Source: Oxytricha trifallax
Taxonomy: Eukaryota; Ciliophora; Spirotrichea; Sporadotrichida; Oxytrichidae
Direction of reading: 5' to 3'
DNA: 64,000 nucleotides
Assembly: GCA_000711775.1 (NCBI GenBank)
Contig: ARYC01017880.1
Coordinates: forward strand, 47,265 to 111,264
Made by a program: the position numbers and the translations under genes. This document shows positions 33,011-43,119 of this stretch, in pieces (positions within the stretch are counted from its first letter, which is position 1; every line of letters starts with the position of its first letter). Under the pieces are notes generated by a model, which was not told where the DNA came from, did no database searches, and saw nothing but the letters and a program-made list of their open reading frames with translations.

Positions 33011-33019
33011 CTTAAATAT

Positions 33020-35036
33020 TCATTAACTTAACTTTAAAACTTATTTATATACATTCACTCTCTCTTCTTTAGCTCATTTTTATGCCAACTAATTATCTCC
33101 TCTCTTAGCTGAACTTTTTATAAAATCGACTTATCGACAGGTAGGTCATGCATCTGGTGGTTAGCAGCATTTTTTTATAAAGTCCTTAAGTATACCCCAG
33201 TAGAATTTAATTCCATTAAACTATGTGCTGTAAGGCATGTTGAACTCTAATGTTATTCTTAGTTGTTCATAACACTTCCTTTTTTATTTTGTCTTATGAA
33301 CAGAAATATTAAGGTAGAATTTTTGAAGTATAAGTTGATATGAAAGTGTTAATTAAAAAAACGAGATGTATAATAAGTATTAAAGCTAATCAGTAAATAA
33401 TTTAAAAAAGTTATAATTAGGTCGTAGTGCATCCTCTCTAGCAGTACTGATTTCTCTCTCATCTATTTCCACTTCTTAATACAGTCTTAGATTCTTAATA
33501 ATCCGTATAGCTTCTACTTTATTCTGTTCTGTATTAATCAGCTCCGTGTTGTCATATATCGGTGAATTAGACCTGAATATCTGTCTGATTTTGTGATTTC
33601 GTCGTCCGACACTGAGTTCCCGCTTGTAACAGTATACTGTTGAACAGCAGCAAAAACTGTAAAAAATAGTATCGTAAATCGATATTTTTTATTTTACATA
33701 TAATTTTTGCTAAAGGCACACATTGACATCACAATATTCTCAAACATTTTTCATTTTGAGCTAAAATGTTTTTGCTTTTGCAAAAACTTATATATCTTTA
33801 GAGAATTCTTTTTATTCAGAAGTGTTTTAATTTTTGCTCAAAATGAAAAATGTTTGAGAATATTGAGATGTTAATATGAGCCTATAGCAACAAATTATAT
33901 GTAAAATAAAAAATATCGATTTACGACACTAATTTTTACAGTTTTTGCTGCTGTTCAACAGTATACTGTTACAAGCGGGAACTCAGTGTCGGACGACGAA
34001 ATCACAAAATCAGACAGATATTCAGGTCTAATTCACCGATATATGACAACACGGAGCTGATTAATACAGAACAGAATAAAGTAGAAGCTATACGGATTAT
34101 TAAGAATCTAAGACTGTATTAAGAAGTGGAAATAGATGAGAGAGAAATCAGTACTGCTAGAGAGGATGCACTACGACCTAATTATAACTTTTTTAAATTA
34201 TTTACTGATTAGCTTTAATACTTATTATACATCTCGTTTTTTTAATTAACACTTTCATATCAACTTATACTTCAAAAATTCTACCTTATCAACAAATAGT
34301 AAAATCTCTTATTCATGTTCTTTTCTCTTAGCTGCTCTAAGAAATTAATATACTGCTCTGTCTTAATAGACCGAGGATGAATAACATAGGTTTCTAAACC
34401 AGTATCTTCGCTTATTCCTCCAAGAATTGCCATTGTTTATAACTTGACTTTCTAGTCATATACCTCTATATTACTATGCCTCTTATACCAAGACTTCTAG
34501 ATGAAAGTGTTGAAGGTAAACACAGCCTCGTCAGCATGAATAAACTTAATATTATTCTATTAGAATCTCTGCATTTGATTATAAAAATATAATTTAAGTT
34601 ATTGTTGTAAAATGGCAGAGTGAAATCAATTACTCTCTTGAAATGATTTACACCTTTGTAAAAGTTTCTATTTTGTTTATAAATGTTTGCAACAGACAAT
34701 GCAGAGATCTTCAACTCAGGGAACTGGCGGTGAAACATAGTAGCTCATTAGTCGAGAGAGAAGTAAGCCCAATACTTAAAATGTTTTCTCATTAATAAGA
34801 TAGTCAATATGCTTCTATAGAAACTTTGACTTCCTCTGAGGCTTAGAATTTAGCTACTATTGCTTTAATTATAGTGCTATAAGGCAGTGGGAGCGAACAG
34901 TTGATGGACTTCGCTTTAAGAGCAGTGCAATTGACTTATAATTGAGCACTGGTTAGACATATTCACTGAATATACCACATCTATATTACAGTTTAAACAC
35001 TAAATCTATATACTCTTCATCATAAATAGACCCGAA
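33020..35036 (-). pseudogene. TBE2 transposase, interrupted by foldback G
   Basis: Reads SIYDEEYIDLVFKLQYR and LNYKSIALLLKRSPSTVRSH near 34980-34900, FIHADEAVFTFNTFI with the first Asp near 34530, then GISEDTGLETYVIHPRSIKT. G is inserted between the codons of the second catalytic motif; removal with one TA yields FVDNISVHKTK in frame. Downstream PYSTQFNGIKFYWG has Lys where the catalytic Glu stands in TBE1 (GIEFYWS). Several frameshifts occur. Ends at TGA 33020 with VYKQVLKLSQ. Confidence 0.88.
33312..34286. mobile_element. Element G: 975-bp foldback with element-D-type ends
   Basis: Starts AGGTAGAATTTTTGAAG and ends with its inverse, flanked by TA (33310-33311, 34287-34288). The arms are inverted copies of about 450 bp (33312-33761 and 33836-34286) around a loop of about 75 bp. 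No gene. The outer 15 bases equal those of element D, so D's transposase could move it. Confidence 0.92.
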
Positions 35037-35693
35037 AAGCAAAATAATTTGTATTGCACTCAATTAATAACCCAACCCTAAACAAATTTCTACAAATCAA
35101 GCGCTTATAAACCTCATTAAGGAGTTTTGGGGTTTTAACTATAGAGAACTTCAATAGAAGTTCAGGTCAAAGAAGGATTTGATCATCTTATTAAGGTTTA
35201 ACAATAAGTTTCAATATTTATATCAATTGTTGAGGGACACTATCTTCCCCTGATTAGCTGAGGTTTTTGATGAATTTTCTAGCAGGCAACAAAGATCTCC
35301 TTAAAAGCGCAGATGCTCAAACTTTTAAATTATCTTATTTCGAAGAGCTCTCTGTAAAAAAGATTTTCTAAGAGATTCAAGAAGATCCAAGCATTATGAA
35401 ATTCATGAATTATTATGACGATTATCAAGTCCTACCTGATAGAAAGTACATGTTTGGCGTCCTTGGTACTCTTCTGCGAAACTTTGTCAGTGAACTAATA
35501 AAACCTGCCAACAGGGTGAGAAATATTTCTAATAAGGTAAATTTTTTGAAGTATATGTGAAATTTTATATTAATCAAGATTGCTAATTAGGTTGAAGTCT
35601 TAAAACAATAAGATAAGGCTTAGAAAATGAATTACAGCGTTTACTTGCGTTAGTTTATCTCAAGTTGTTATTTATGAATCAGTCTGAGATATT

Positions 35694-36163
35694 TACACTC
35701 TGATCTTGAGCTGATATGAGCCCATTAACCACTGATATCAGCGCAATGTATCGTAAAAAGCTCCACTTCAAACGACATATCTCTGGATCCACATTCTTAA
35801 TTCATTGCCTCTAGCTCCTTTAATTGCCCTCATTTCTAATAATTCTTAATTAAACTTAATAAATTGATGATTTGATTTTAATTTTCAATGAAAAATTAAA
35901 ACATTTAAACTTAGATTAATTTCACTAAAGAGAATTCTGATTTATGATATATTATTAAATTAGTAAATTGCGTAATTTAATTAATCATCAATTAATTTAG
36001 TTTAATTAAGAATTATTAGATATGAGGGCAGTTAAAGGAGCTAGAGGCCAATGAATTAAGAATGTGGATCCAGAGATATGTCATTTGAAGTGGAGCTTTT
36101 TACGATACATTGCGCTGATATCAGCGGTTAATGGGCTGATATCAGCTCAAGATCAGAGTGTAA
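35694..36163. mobile_element. Element M: 470-bp palindrome inside F's left end
   Basis: Begins TTACACTCTGATCTTGAGC and ends with the inverse; arms of roughly 190 bp run to an AT-rich centre near 35930. Flanked by ATAT on both sides (35690-35693, 36164-36167); the other end of F shows the empty site, with a single ATAT. A foldback element with 4-bp duplication, unrelated in sequence to G and J. Confidence 0.88.
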
Positions 36164-36310
36164 ATATTAATAAAATACATAAAAACAGGAAATTTGGGAA
36201 ATATACAACTTAAAGCATTATATATATTTTTATATTTATTAAATTTAACTGCCACTGATTACCTTTAGTCACATTATAATTTGTTTCATATTTTAAATTT
36301 CATAATTTAA

Positions 36311-39070
36311 ATGAGTTATTTTGGAAATCATAATCAACTGTCTAATCATGGAGGCAGTTCATTTAATAACTCATCTTAGGCTTAAAACAATTAAAATTAA
36401 TAGCCAGGCTGCAGACAAGCAAATTACACCCAGAGACCATTCAGGGATTTGATAGAGGAAGACAAGAGATTATTCGTTAGGAGAAGATTCCTAGCAACTC
36501 TACTTGGCGGTTATAGAATAGTATACAACGAAGCTGATGATGAATCATCCCGATCATACTTGCAATAGTAGTAATTGTCACATTGGTTCTTAAGATAATA
36601 TAAATGCAGCAGTTATAATTGGTGGTGTAGTCCCATTCGCTTTAAATCTGATTCTACAAACTGCAAGTTATTTTGTTTAAAAAAGTATTAATAAGAAAAG
36701 TGTAGCTAAAGTTTAAAAGGACTTATCTGAAAGAAGTAGTAGGGATGCTCATTTATTTTTAGTTCCAGCTCGATCATCAATTTTTGAACTAAAAATATGC
36801 GTGTTAGCAACAGGTTTATATGGAGTGTTAATGACTTACTTTATTCACGAAGACACTCTAATGAAGCATATAAAGAACTTCTCGGACAACAAAGACTGCT
36901 ACTACATAATTACGGTGGTTACAATATTTTTGTCAAGCTACTCTTTGTTTTCCGCACTTATTCCAGAGAGCACACCTTATCTTACTTATGAGGTTTTCAA
37001 TATTCTCTCATCATTACCAAAGAGATGCTAACTCAATCATAATTTCAGTTCTGTATTTATAGCTTCTAGTGCAGCAAGTGATATGACCTTTATTAATAAT
37101 TTGTATGGTTACTTTGAAGTTGCTTATTGGGCAAATCAAGGTGCTATGATTCTACAAATGTTTTTCTTGCTTGGAAATCCTATTGTTACCTTAATGTGGC
37201 TTTTTGAGCAAGTTGACTTTCCCATTTTAGATTCATCAACAAGAACTAGTGATATTATTGTAGGAATACATTTGAATTTGGGAAATTAATTATAATTAAA
37301 ATAAATATAAATCAAAATCTTGGCAGTTAAAGTTGGCCAATTTAAACGATCTTGGGTTCTTTCGATAGAGAATTCAAAATTAGCTGGACTTTACTATTGG
37401 CGGTACTATTTTATCTTATCCCTGGAGCGAGATAACTCAACTTTAATTAAACACTTCTAAATTCATTAAATTGTACACTTACATTAAAGTTGAGTTATCA
37501 GGCTCCATGGATGCGATAAAATAGTACCGCCAATAGTAAAGTCCAGCTAATTTTGAATTCTCTATCGAAAGAACCCAAGATCGTTTAAATTGGCCAACTT
37601 TAACTGCCAAGATTTTGATTAATATTTATTTTAATTATAATTAATTTCCCAAATTCAAATGTATTCCTACAATAGAATTGTGCTCAGCTTTACTAAAAAC
37701 GTCCTCTTTTTAATGGGAATGTACATTTTAAGCATTTATGAAATATACAAGAAAGTAATCATCATATGAGTTATTTTGGCGTTTTTCTCATCACCTAACA
37801 TCTAGCTTAATTTAGGCATAAAAGAGCCATTCAAAGTAGTTAATGAAAAATTTATTTAACAATAAGAATATATGAACGTAGTATTCAGTTAAATGAATAC
37901 AGACAAAGATAGCAATGTAGCAGTTTTCTCAATGAAAAATCAAATGTATAAAGGCATATGTCAATGATGTAAATCTCATTGAAATCAATCATTCCTTATG
38001 CAGGCATTATAATACTTATATTGTAATGACTGATGCCATTAAATTTGATGATACAGATCAACTTAAATTAACAAGTATTGCCTTATTTGCAGTTGCATTT
38101 GCTCTAGATGATAGCAAATCAAAAGACTCAAATTTGAATGACCTTGATGATTTAGATGGCTTCTTGTTGGGAAACATTGGTAAGAAAGAGCCGGCCAAGA
38201 GGCAAGTAAATAATATTAAAATTTTGAATGATCCTTGGTAAAATACACATTCAAATAAACAAAGCTAACCAACTAGAGATGAAGACGAGCCTTAGTTAGC
38301 CAAAAAATACCAATTCTGTCACTACACTTGGCAAAAACTAAAGCCAATGATAACAGGCTTAAAGTAATCATTACCAGAAGATAGTATTATTGGGTTAAAG
38401 TAATCAAGACTCAGATTTGAAAAACTAATATTTTAAAGCTTTTTGCTATGTTTCAAAGAATAACATGCTTTCTTTCCATAGATTTGCTTGAATTATTCAA
38501 GGCTGAGTTTAAAAGAAACATCGAAAATGTAGACTTTATCAGTTCTAGAGATCAAAGTATATTGCATATAAAATATGCTATCTTACAATCAGTCAGATTA
38601 GAATCTCATTACAGTCTTGAATCTTTTGTTATGGGAGAATTAAGTTTGCCTTAAATGAAGAATTATAGGAAAGCATTTTCACTTTTTAATCATTCTTTTA
38701 CAGAAAGAGTTAAGACAGTACGATCAAGAGTGGTTCTTTGCAGGAGAAGAATATTTGTGGAACGCAGCAATAGAAAGGAACTTCCTTAACATGGAAAGAA
38801 TAATAGAAAAGAAAGGTTAATATTTCGCTCATAGACTTAAGTATTGCCTTGCAGAGGAAACTAAATTTAATGTAAATTTAAGCATTAACCTTTTTTCTCT
38901 CAATATAGCTATTTGAATTCAGAAGTGAAGTTGTCAGAGGTATTAAGAGCAATATTTATATGGAGCTCCCTTACTGAACTAACGCAAACGATGAGAGATT
39001 CTCAATTCAAGCAGAGAAAGACTTACTTAGATATTTACGTGTTTAATTAGCTTAAGTATTTCTTGGATAT
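36311..39070 (+). pseudogene. Element F cargo: polytopic membrane protein and downstream frames, damaged
   Basis: Starts MSYFGNHNQLSNHGG (Q/N-rich, soluble), then shifting frames with hydrophobic segments: ILAIVVIVTLVLKII (36550), IIGGVVPFALNLILQTASYF (36620), ICVLATGLYGVLMTYF, YIITVVTIFLSSYSLFS, a stretch FEVAYWANQGAMILQMFF, then VLFLMGMYILSIYEIYKKV after palindrome J1. A soluble part follows (MTDAIKFDDTDQLKLTSIAL; DDLDGFLLGNIG) and, in other frames, LFKAEFKRNIENVDFIS, RQYDQEWFFAGEEYLWNAA and EVLRAIFIWSSLTELTQTM up to about 39050. It needs many frame changes, and TGA occurs twice where Trp would fit. It may be one or more genes with introns. I do not recognise the family; a transporter or channel is possible. 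Confidence 0.55.
37258..37672. mobile_element. Palindromic element J1, 415 bp
   Basis: Starts TTGTAGGAATACATTTGAA and ends with the inverse, flanked by TA. Long inverted arms contain TTGGCGGTACTATTTTATC. A second copy of identical length is at 51289. J1 interrupts the F coding frame; keeping one TA joins TSDI to RIVLSFTKN in frame. Confidence 0.92.
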
Positions 39071-39384
39071 CCTGTTTATTCATCTTGTGCATAAGTTATA
39101 TACTATTGAAAAAAGAAGTTAGTTTTAAAACAAATTATAATGTGACTAAAGGTAATCAGTGGCAGTTAAGTTTAATAAATATAATGCTTTAAGTTGAATA
39201 TTTCTCAAATTTCCTGATTTTATGTATTTTATTAATATCTTAGACTGATTCATAAATAACAACTTGAGATAAAATAAAGCAAATAAACGCTAAACTTCAT
39301 TTTCTAAGCCTTATCTTATTGTTTTAAGAGTTCAACCTAATTCACTTTATTATCAATATTGATTAATATAAAATTTCACTTAGA

Positions 39385-39890
39385 GAGAGATTAACTATAA
39401 GGTAAATTAATAATCTAGAGATCAAAATTAATTCTAGATATATTTAATATTAATCATTATTTAATAGGAGTGATACATATATTTGCGAAAAAAAAACATT
39501 AGTTTTAGTTAGTTTAATTTTCATATATGTCTACCGTATATTCCTGGCCTCTCACAAAGAACTCTGTAGCAATAGGCACGGGTCCGGCACTGTGAGTTAG
39601 TCAATGACAGTGGTTCTAAATTTTATTTTTTGATTTTGTCTGGTATGATCTTGATTCCGAGGTTTGATTCAGTCTCGAGTTGCTCTGGTTCAGTGATGGA
39701 ACAGTATCTGTTCTTGTCGAGTCTTTTCTCTTAGTAGTCAAAGTACTGCATCTTAGGCGCCAGTGTTTGTCTTGTGCAGGAGTAGCACTAGCTTGTTCCA
39801 GGGGTGCAAGTCCCTCGCACTTTGCTACATTAGGACGGTATAGTGTAGTTGCTCCAAGGATTCCAAGTCACTCACTCATATTATATAATT
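39385..39890. mobile_element. Insertion L: about 506 bp, GC-richer, 15-bp target duplication
   Basis: Bounded by AAAATTTCACTTAGA on both sides (39370-39384, 39891-39905) within F's right inverted end; the left end of F shows a related unduplicated site. A long variable-size duplication is typical of retroposed (SINE/LINE-derived) DNA. The GC-richer body (39535-39880) has a GGGGTGCAAGTCCC box reminiscent of a tRNA T-arm, but no full tRNA fold was found. Confidence 0.7.
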
Positions 39891-40309
39891 AAAATTTCAC
39901 TTAGACTATAAATTTTTTACCTTATTGAAGAGGATAAGAATGAGTAAATCTTTATTCGTGAAGACATATTTCAGAAACTTGAGAGTGAACCATTTTTTTC
40001 TAGTAAAATAATTATTCAACTTTACAAATTATTTAGAGACAAAAGGCAAAGCACTATCGATGCTTAAATTTAAATTAAAACCACTAAAAGATAAAAAGAA
40101 AAGGTAGCACCATAAGATATCAAAGCCCTTCTTAAAGTTCAAAGAGGAGTCTGAGTGTTATGGGCCTAAAATATAATGAACGAGGATGTCTCCTAGATTT
40201 TAGAGGGGTAGGGCAAGCACTAGCCATCAGATGAAGACATTGAGTGAGTTCTTAAAATAAATTAAAATTTAATAAAGAGCTTAATTCAAGCTAATAAAGT
40301 CTTTAAATA

Positions 40310-41040
40310 AAGTAATATATCTATTCACAACTCTTTATATTGTCTCTCTACCTACACTTCCAATTGATGCTTTGATGAGTTCTAAATGTTGCTAAGCAGA
40401 ATACGTGAAGTCATTATTCACCAGTAGTGTTTTGTAATGGTCCTTTATTCTAGAAAAGACTTCCTCTATACAATGGTCCTCTGAAGAGTATGGTGCATTG
40501 TAGACACACTCCCACCCAGATGCTCTAATTTAGTTTTGCGCTACTAGGCTATGGTGACTGCGAAAATTCCCCAGAATATTACAACCTGAGTGTCCTGATT
40601 ATTAATTCTTAAATATTCCAGTTTATCTTAGCAGTCTGTAGTGTTGATTGAGAAAGGTTTGATCATATATCCTTCTAAGCCCTTCTCCTTGCTTATTCCA
40701 ACAATAACAGCTTAAGTCTTAAACGACTATCCCTGACCTATTTATTACACAGTTAGAGTACCTAAGAGCCCATGCTTTCAAAGAAGTCTTGAAGGGTTTA
40801 AAGATTATCTCGTCTTAATAAATAATCTTCTTATGACTATTAACTTGTTATAATAAGGTTCTGAAGCTAGAAAATCTCTACACTTACACCCTTGAGTTTA
40901 ATCATGATTCATCTTAAATCTAGTTTTCATGACCTAGTATTTGATTTTATTATTTCTATAGATTGTATATAACTGAGAAGCAGTAAGATGGTATTATTGG
41001 TACCTATTATTTAAAAGGAGCACTCAACTTTAAAGTCCTT
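40310..41040 (-). pseudogene. Element H DDE transposase, C-terminal part
   Basis: The minus strand reads KAVIVGISKEKGLEGYMIKP (aligned with GISEDSGLESYVIHP of TBE1), then the position of the second Asp is lost (NILGNFRSHHSL for VDNLSVHKT), then CVYNAPYSSEDHCIEEVFSR with the catalytic Glu, and DHYKTLLVNNDFTYSAQQHL. Frame changes lie between blocks. More distant from TBE1 than TBE2 is, so a separate subfamily. Convergent with the H 22-kDa-type gene. Confidence 0.7.
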
Positions 41041-41286
41041 TCTGCCTATCTAACATTTTAGAGGAAGAGATGATGCATTTGAATTATTTCGGCAGAGATT
41101 CTGATTTTGTTATATTGTCTTTCTTAATCTGATTAGATTCATCAAGTTTTCGGGATAAAAAATAATATTCAAACCTAATATTGAGTAATGCCAAGGATTG
41201 AAGATATAGTCCTGTAGCTTGCCAGGACTTAATTCTTGTTAAGATATGGATTAGACCCATAAAGCTATGTTTCACCATTATTAAGC

Positions 41287-42559
41287 TAAAAATTGTGATT
41301 CACCCATTTAAATAAATCGCTAATTTGTATATTTCTTATTAATAAATAACGATTTACGTAGAAAAAATTTTGAATATTAGAATGCTCTTTCTTAAGATAT
41401 TTACCAAAGCCAGATTTTCCTACAAAGTTATATGTTAAATGCTTACTTGAAAGATAAGGATGCTTCTTAAGTTCCACAAACCAAGCTGAGCTTATTAGAT
41501 TGCCTTGCTTCTTCTAGTCTTCAGGGGAGATAGAATATCGTTCCTTATGAGCTTCTTCAATTATTTATCTTAGATACTCTCTTTTATTGTACCAAGAACA
41601 CGTAAGAAGAAGTTCCTCTCTGTTAGTTTATTAAAGAGTTGTGGGGGGGGGTAATTATTTTCATATTTCTACATCCCTTATAACTCTTTAAATAATCGGC
41701 TAAGGTCAACTGAGAGTCAATAAAGATGAACACATCACTAAAAAGATGTATAGACCACTCCCTCGTAGTCATGTTTTTACATGAAATAATCATTTAAAAT
41801 TGTACGTTTTTAATAATTTTTATTTTTAAAAAATTGTAAGTTTAACTTGAATTTTGATGTAACTAAGTGTTATACAAGTTAAATATCAACAAGACCCACA
41901 TAAAAACAAGGAGAATTCATAAATATGAGGGTAGCAGACTTACTTGTTTTTATGTGGGTCTTGTTGATATTTAACTTGTATAACACTTAGTTACATCAAA
42001 ATTCAAGTTAAACTTACAATTTTTTAAAAATAAAAATTATTAAAAACGTACAATTTTAAATGATTATTTCATGTAAAAACATGACTACGAGGGAGTGGTC
42101 TATACATCTTTTTAGTGATGTGTTCATCTTTATTGACTTTCAATTGACCTTAGCCGAGCATTTAAAGAGTTATAAGGGATGTAGAAATATGAAAATAATT
42201 TACTGGTTCAGGTGTTGCTCCCCCCGAGTTGTTTCTTGTAGGAAGGTAAACTACCACTTTCTTCATCTTCCATGTCTTATTTATTAAGATTAGTGATTAA
42301 AATCTCAGGCTAGCTAGTAGGGAATTTCAATTAGTTTAATGTCTTTATTTTTAAGAGCTTTCTTCTTCTCACTAATATTGTTTTCAAAAATGAAATTTCG
42401 GTAACTTACATCGTTGGAAGGAATAAACTCGATAATAAATTAATCGTCATCAAGTTATCTTACCATTAAATTTAGGTATCGATAAAGATCTATTTCACTT
42501 CTGAATCTTGATATCATTTTTTGAGCCTCACTCTTTCATTTCATCTTGGGTGATTCCAT
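41287..42559 (-). pseudogene. TBE3 22-kDa gene, split by foldback K
   Basis: Starts at ATG 42559 and follows the family (FRSEIDLYRYLNL, NFIFENNISEKKKALKNK). K interrupts it at the stretch equivalent to KKQLSNKLPERN. Beyond K the frame continues with ELKKHPYLSSKHLTYNFVGK (41470 down), shared with the TBE1 copy, then drifts into sequence unlike TBE1 (LKKEHSNIQNFFYVNRYLL). Small frameshifts flank the insertion. Confidence 0.78.
41643..42225. mobile_element. Foldback element K, 583 bp, G-run/C-run ends
   Basis: Starts with nine G followed by TAATTATTTTCATATTTC and ends GTTGCTCCCCCC. The arms (about 41652-41918 and 41945-42202) are inverted copies; the last about 20 bases on the right are not matched on the left. 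Flanked by GAGTTGT on both sides (41636-41642, 42226-42232), a 7-bp duplication, different from the TA and ANT elements. Confidence 0.85.
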
Positions 42560-43119
42560 CTTTGTTCCTCTTATATCAATGAATCTCAAACATTAATTTA
42601 TAGACTTCTTGATCCCATTATTTAAAAGCTTACTTTTAAATACTGGCATCTTTTAGGAGATCAACTATACAAAGATACGTTGAGAAAACTAGCAGTAGCT
42701 GTAAGAAACTTCATAGATTGAGCTTTATTTTTATCAATTAAGTTATATTAAATTAGTACTTAATTTGTATGTATTTAATAAGTACTGGTACTAGTATCGT
42801 TTAATTTTAATTGGTACCTATTTAAAAGTATTAAGACTTAAATAGTATCTAGTTTTAAACTAATGAGGTTGTAATGGTAAAGTTACAAATGGTTAAAAAT
42901 CTAATTGGTACCTTTACTAACCTAATTTTATTCTCAGTTGATACAAAAATTAAAAATATTAAGCATGGTATTTGAAAATTGTAATAATAAACTAAGTATA
43001 AATATGATGTCTATCACCTAAAAATCAATCATTGTTTGCATTACTAACCCTTTACAAAGTTACTATAATCAAAGAGGTTATAAGATCTTAACAATTGAAA
43101 TTGAAACTGAAATTTAAAC
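42560..43119. promoter_or_regulatory. TBE3 bidirectional spacer
   Basis: Counterpart of 2841-3406 and 31766-32321, with GTAC-type words (AGTACTGGTACTAGTATC, GGTACC-like) at 42750-42920 and a GGAGATCAAC block near 42655 corresponding to the GTTGACCTCC block of the other copies. Confidence 0.45.

Larger units (their letters stand above)
30219..35137. mobile_element. TBE2: full-length TBE carrying foldback element G
   Basis: Starts CTAAACCCCAAAACCC and ends with the inverse, flanked by ACT (30216-30218 and 35138-35140). Same gene order and directions as TBE1. Without G (975 bp plus TA) it is about 3.94 kb. All three genes have lesions, so the copy is older than TBE1. It is inserted in the 22-kDa gene of the TBE-like remnant H. 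Confidence 0.92.
35535..39922. mobile_element. Element F: 4.4-kb TA-flanked element with long inverted ends
   Basis: Ends AGGTAAATTTTTTGAAG and inverse, flanked by TA (35533-35534, 39923-39924). The inverted ends extend some 290 bp but are interrupted by palindrome M on the left and insertion L on the right (left parts 35535-35693 and 36164-36290; right 39110-39384 and 39891-39922). Inside lies damaged plus-strand coding DNA for membrane-type protein. No transposase; terminal sequence close to D and G. Confidence 0.88.
35141..40160 (+). pseudogene. Element H 22-kDa-type gene, split by element F
   Basis: Left segment 35141-35534 reads RELQQKFRSKKDLIILLRF, then with changes in frame KLSYFEELSVKKIFQEIQED and LPDRKYMFGVLGTLLRNFV, matching FRSKEDL and LPERNFFFGALGTI of the TBE 22-kDa proteins. 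After removing F and keeping one TA the frame runs on without a break: RVRNISNIEEDKNEQIFI, REDIFQKLESEPFFSSK, then a basic stretch to about 40160. Earlier lesions include a TGA near 35240 and one frame change near 35270. TBE2 sits at its 5-prime end. Confidence 0.75.
35138..41040. mobile_element. Element H: remnant of another TBE-like transposon
   Basis: Consists of a 22-kDa-type gene (+), split by TBE2 and F, and the C-terminal half of a DDE transposase (-) at 40310-41040, the convergent arrangement found in TBEs. No terminal repeat was found; the left part probably reaches back before 30218 and the right part is cut by TBE3. Confidence 0.65.
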
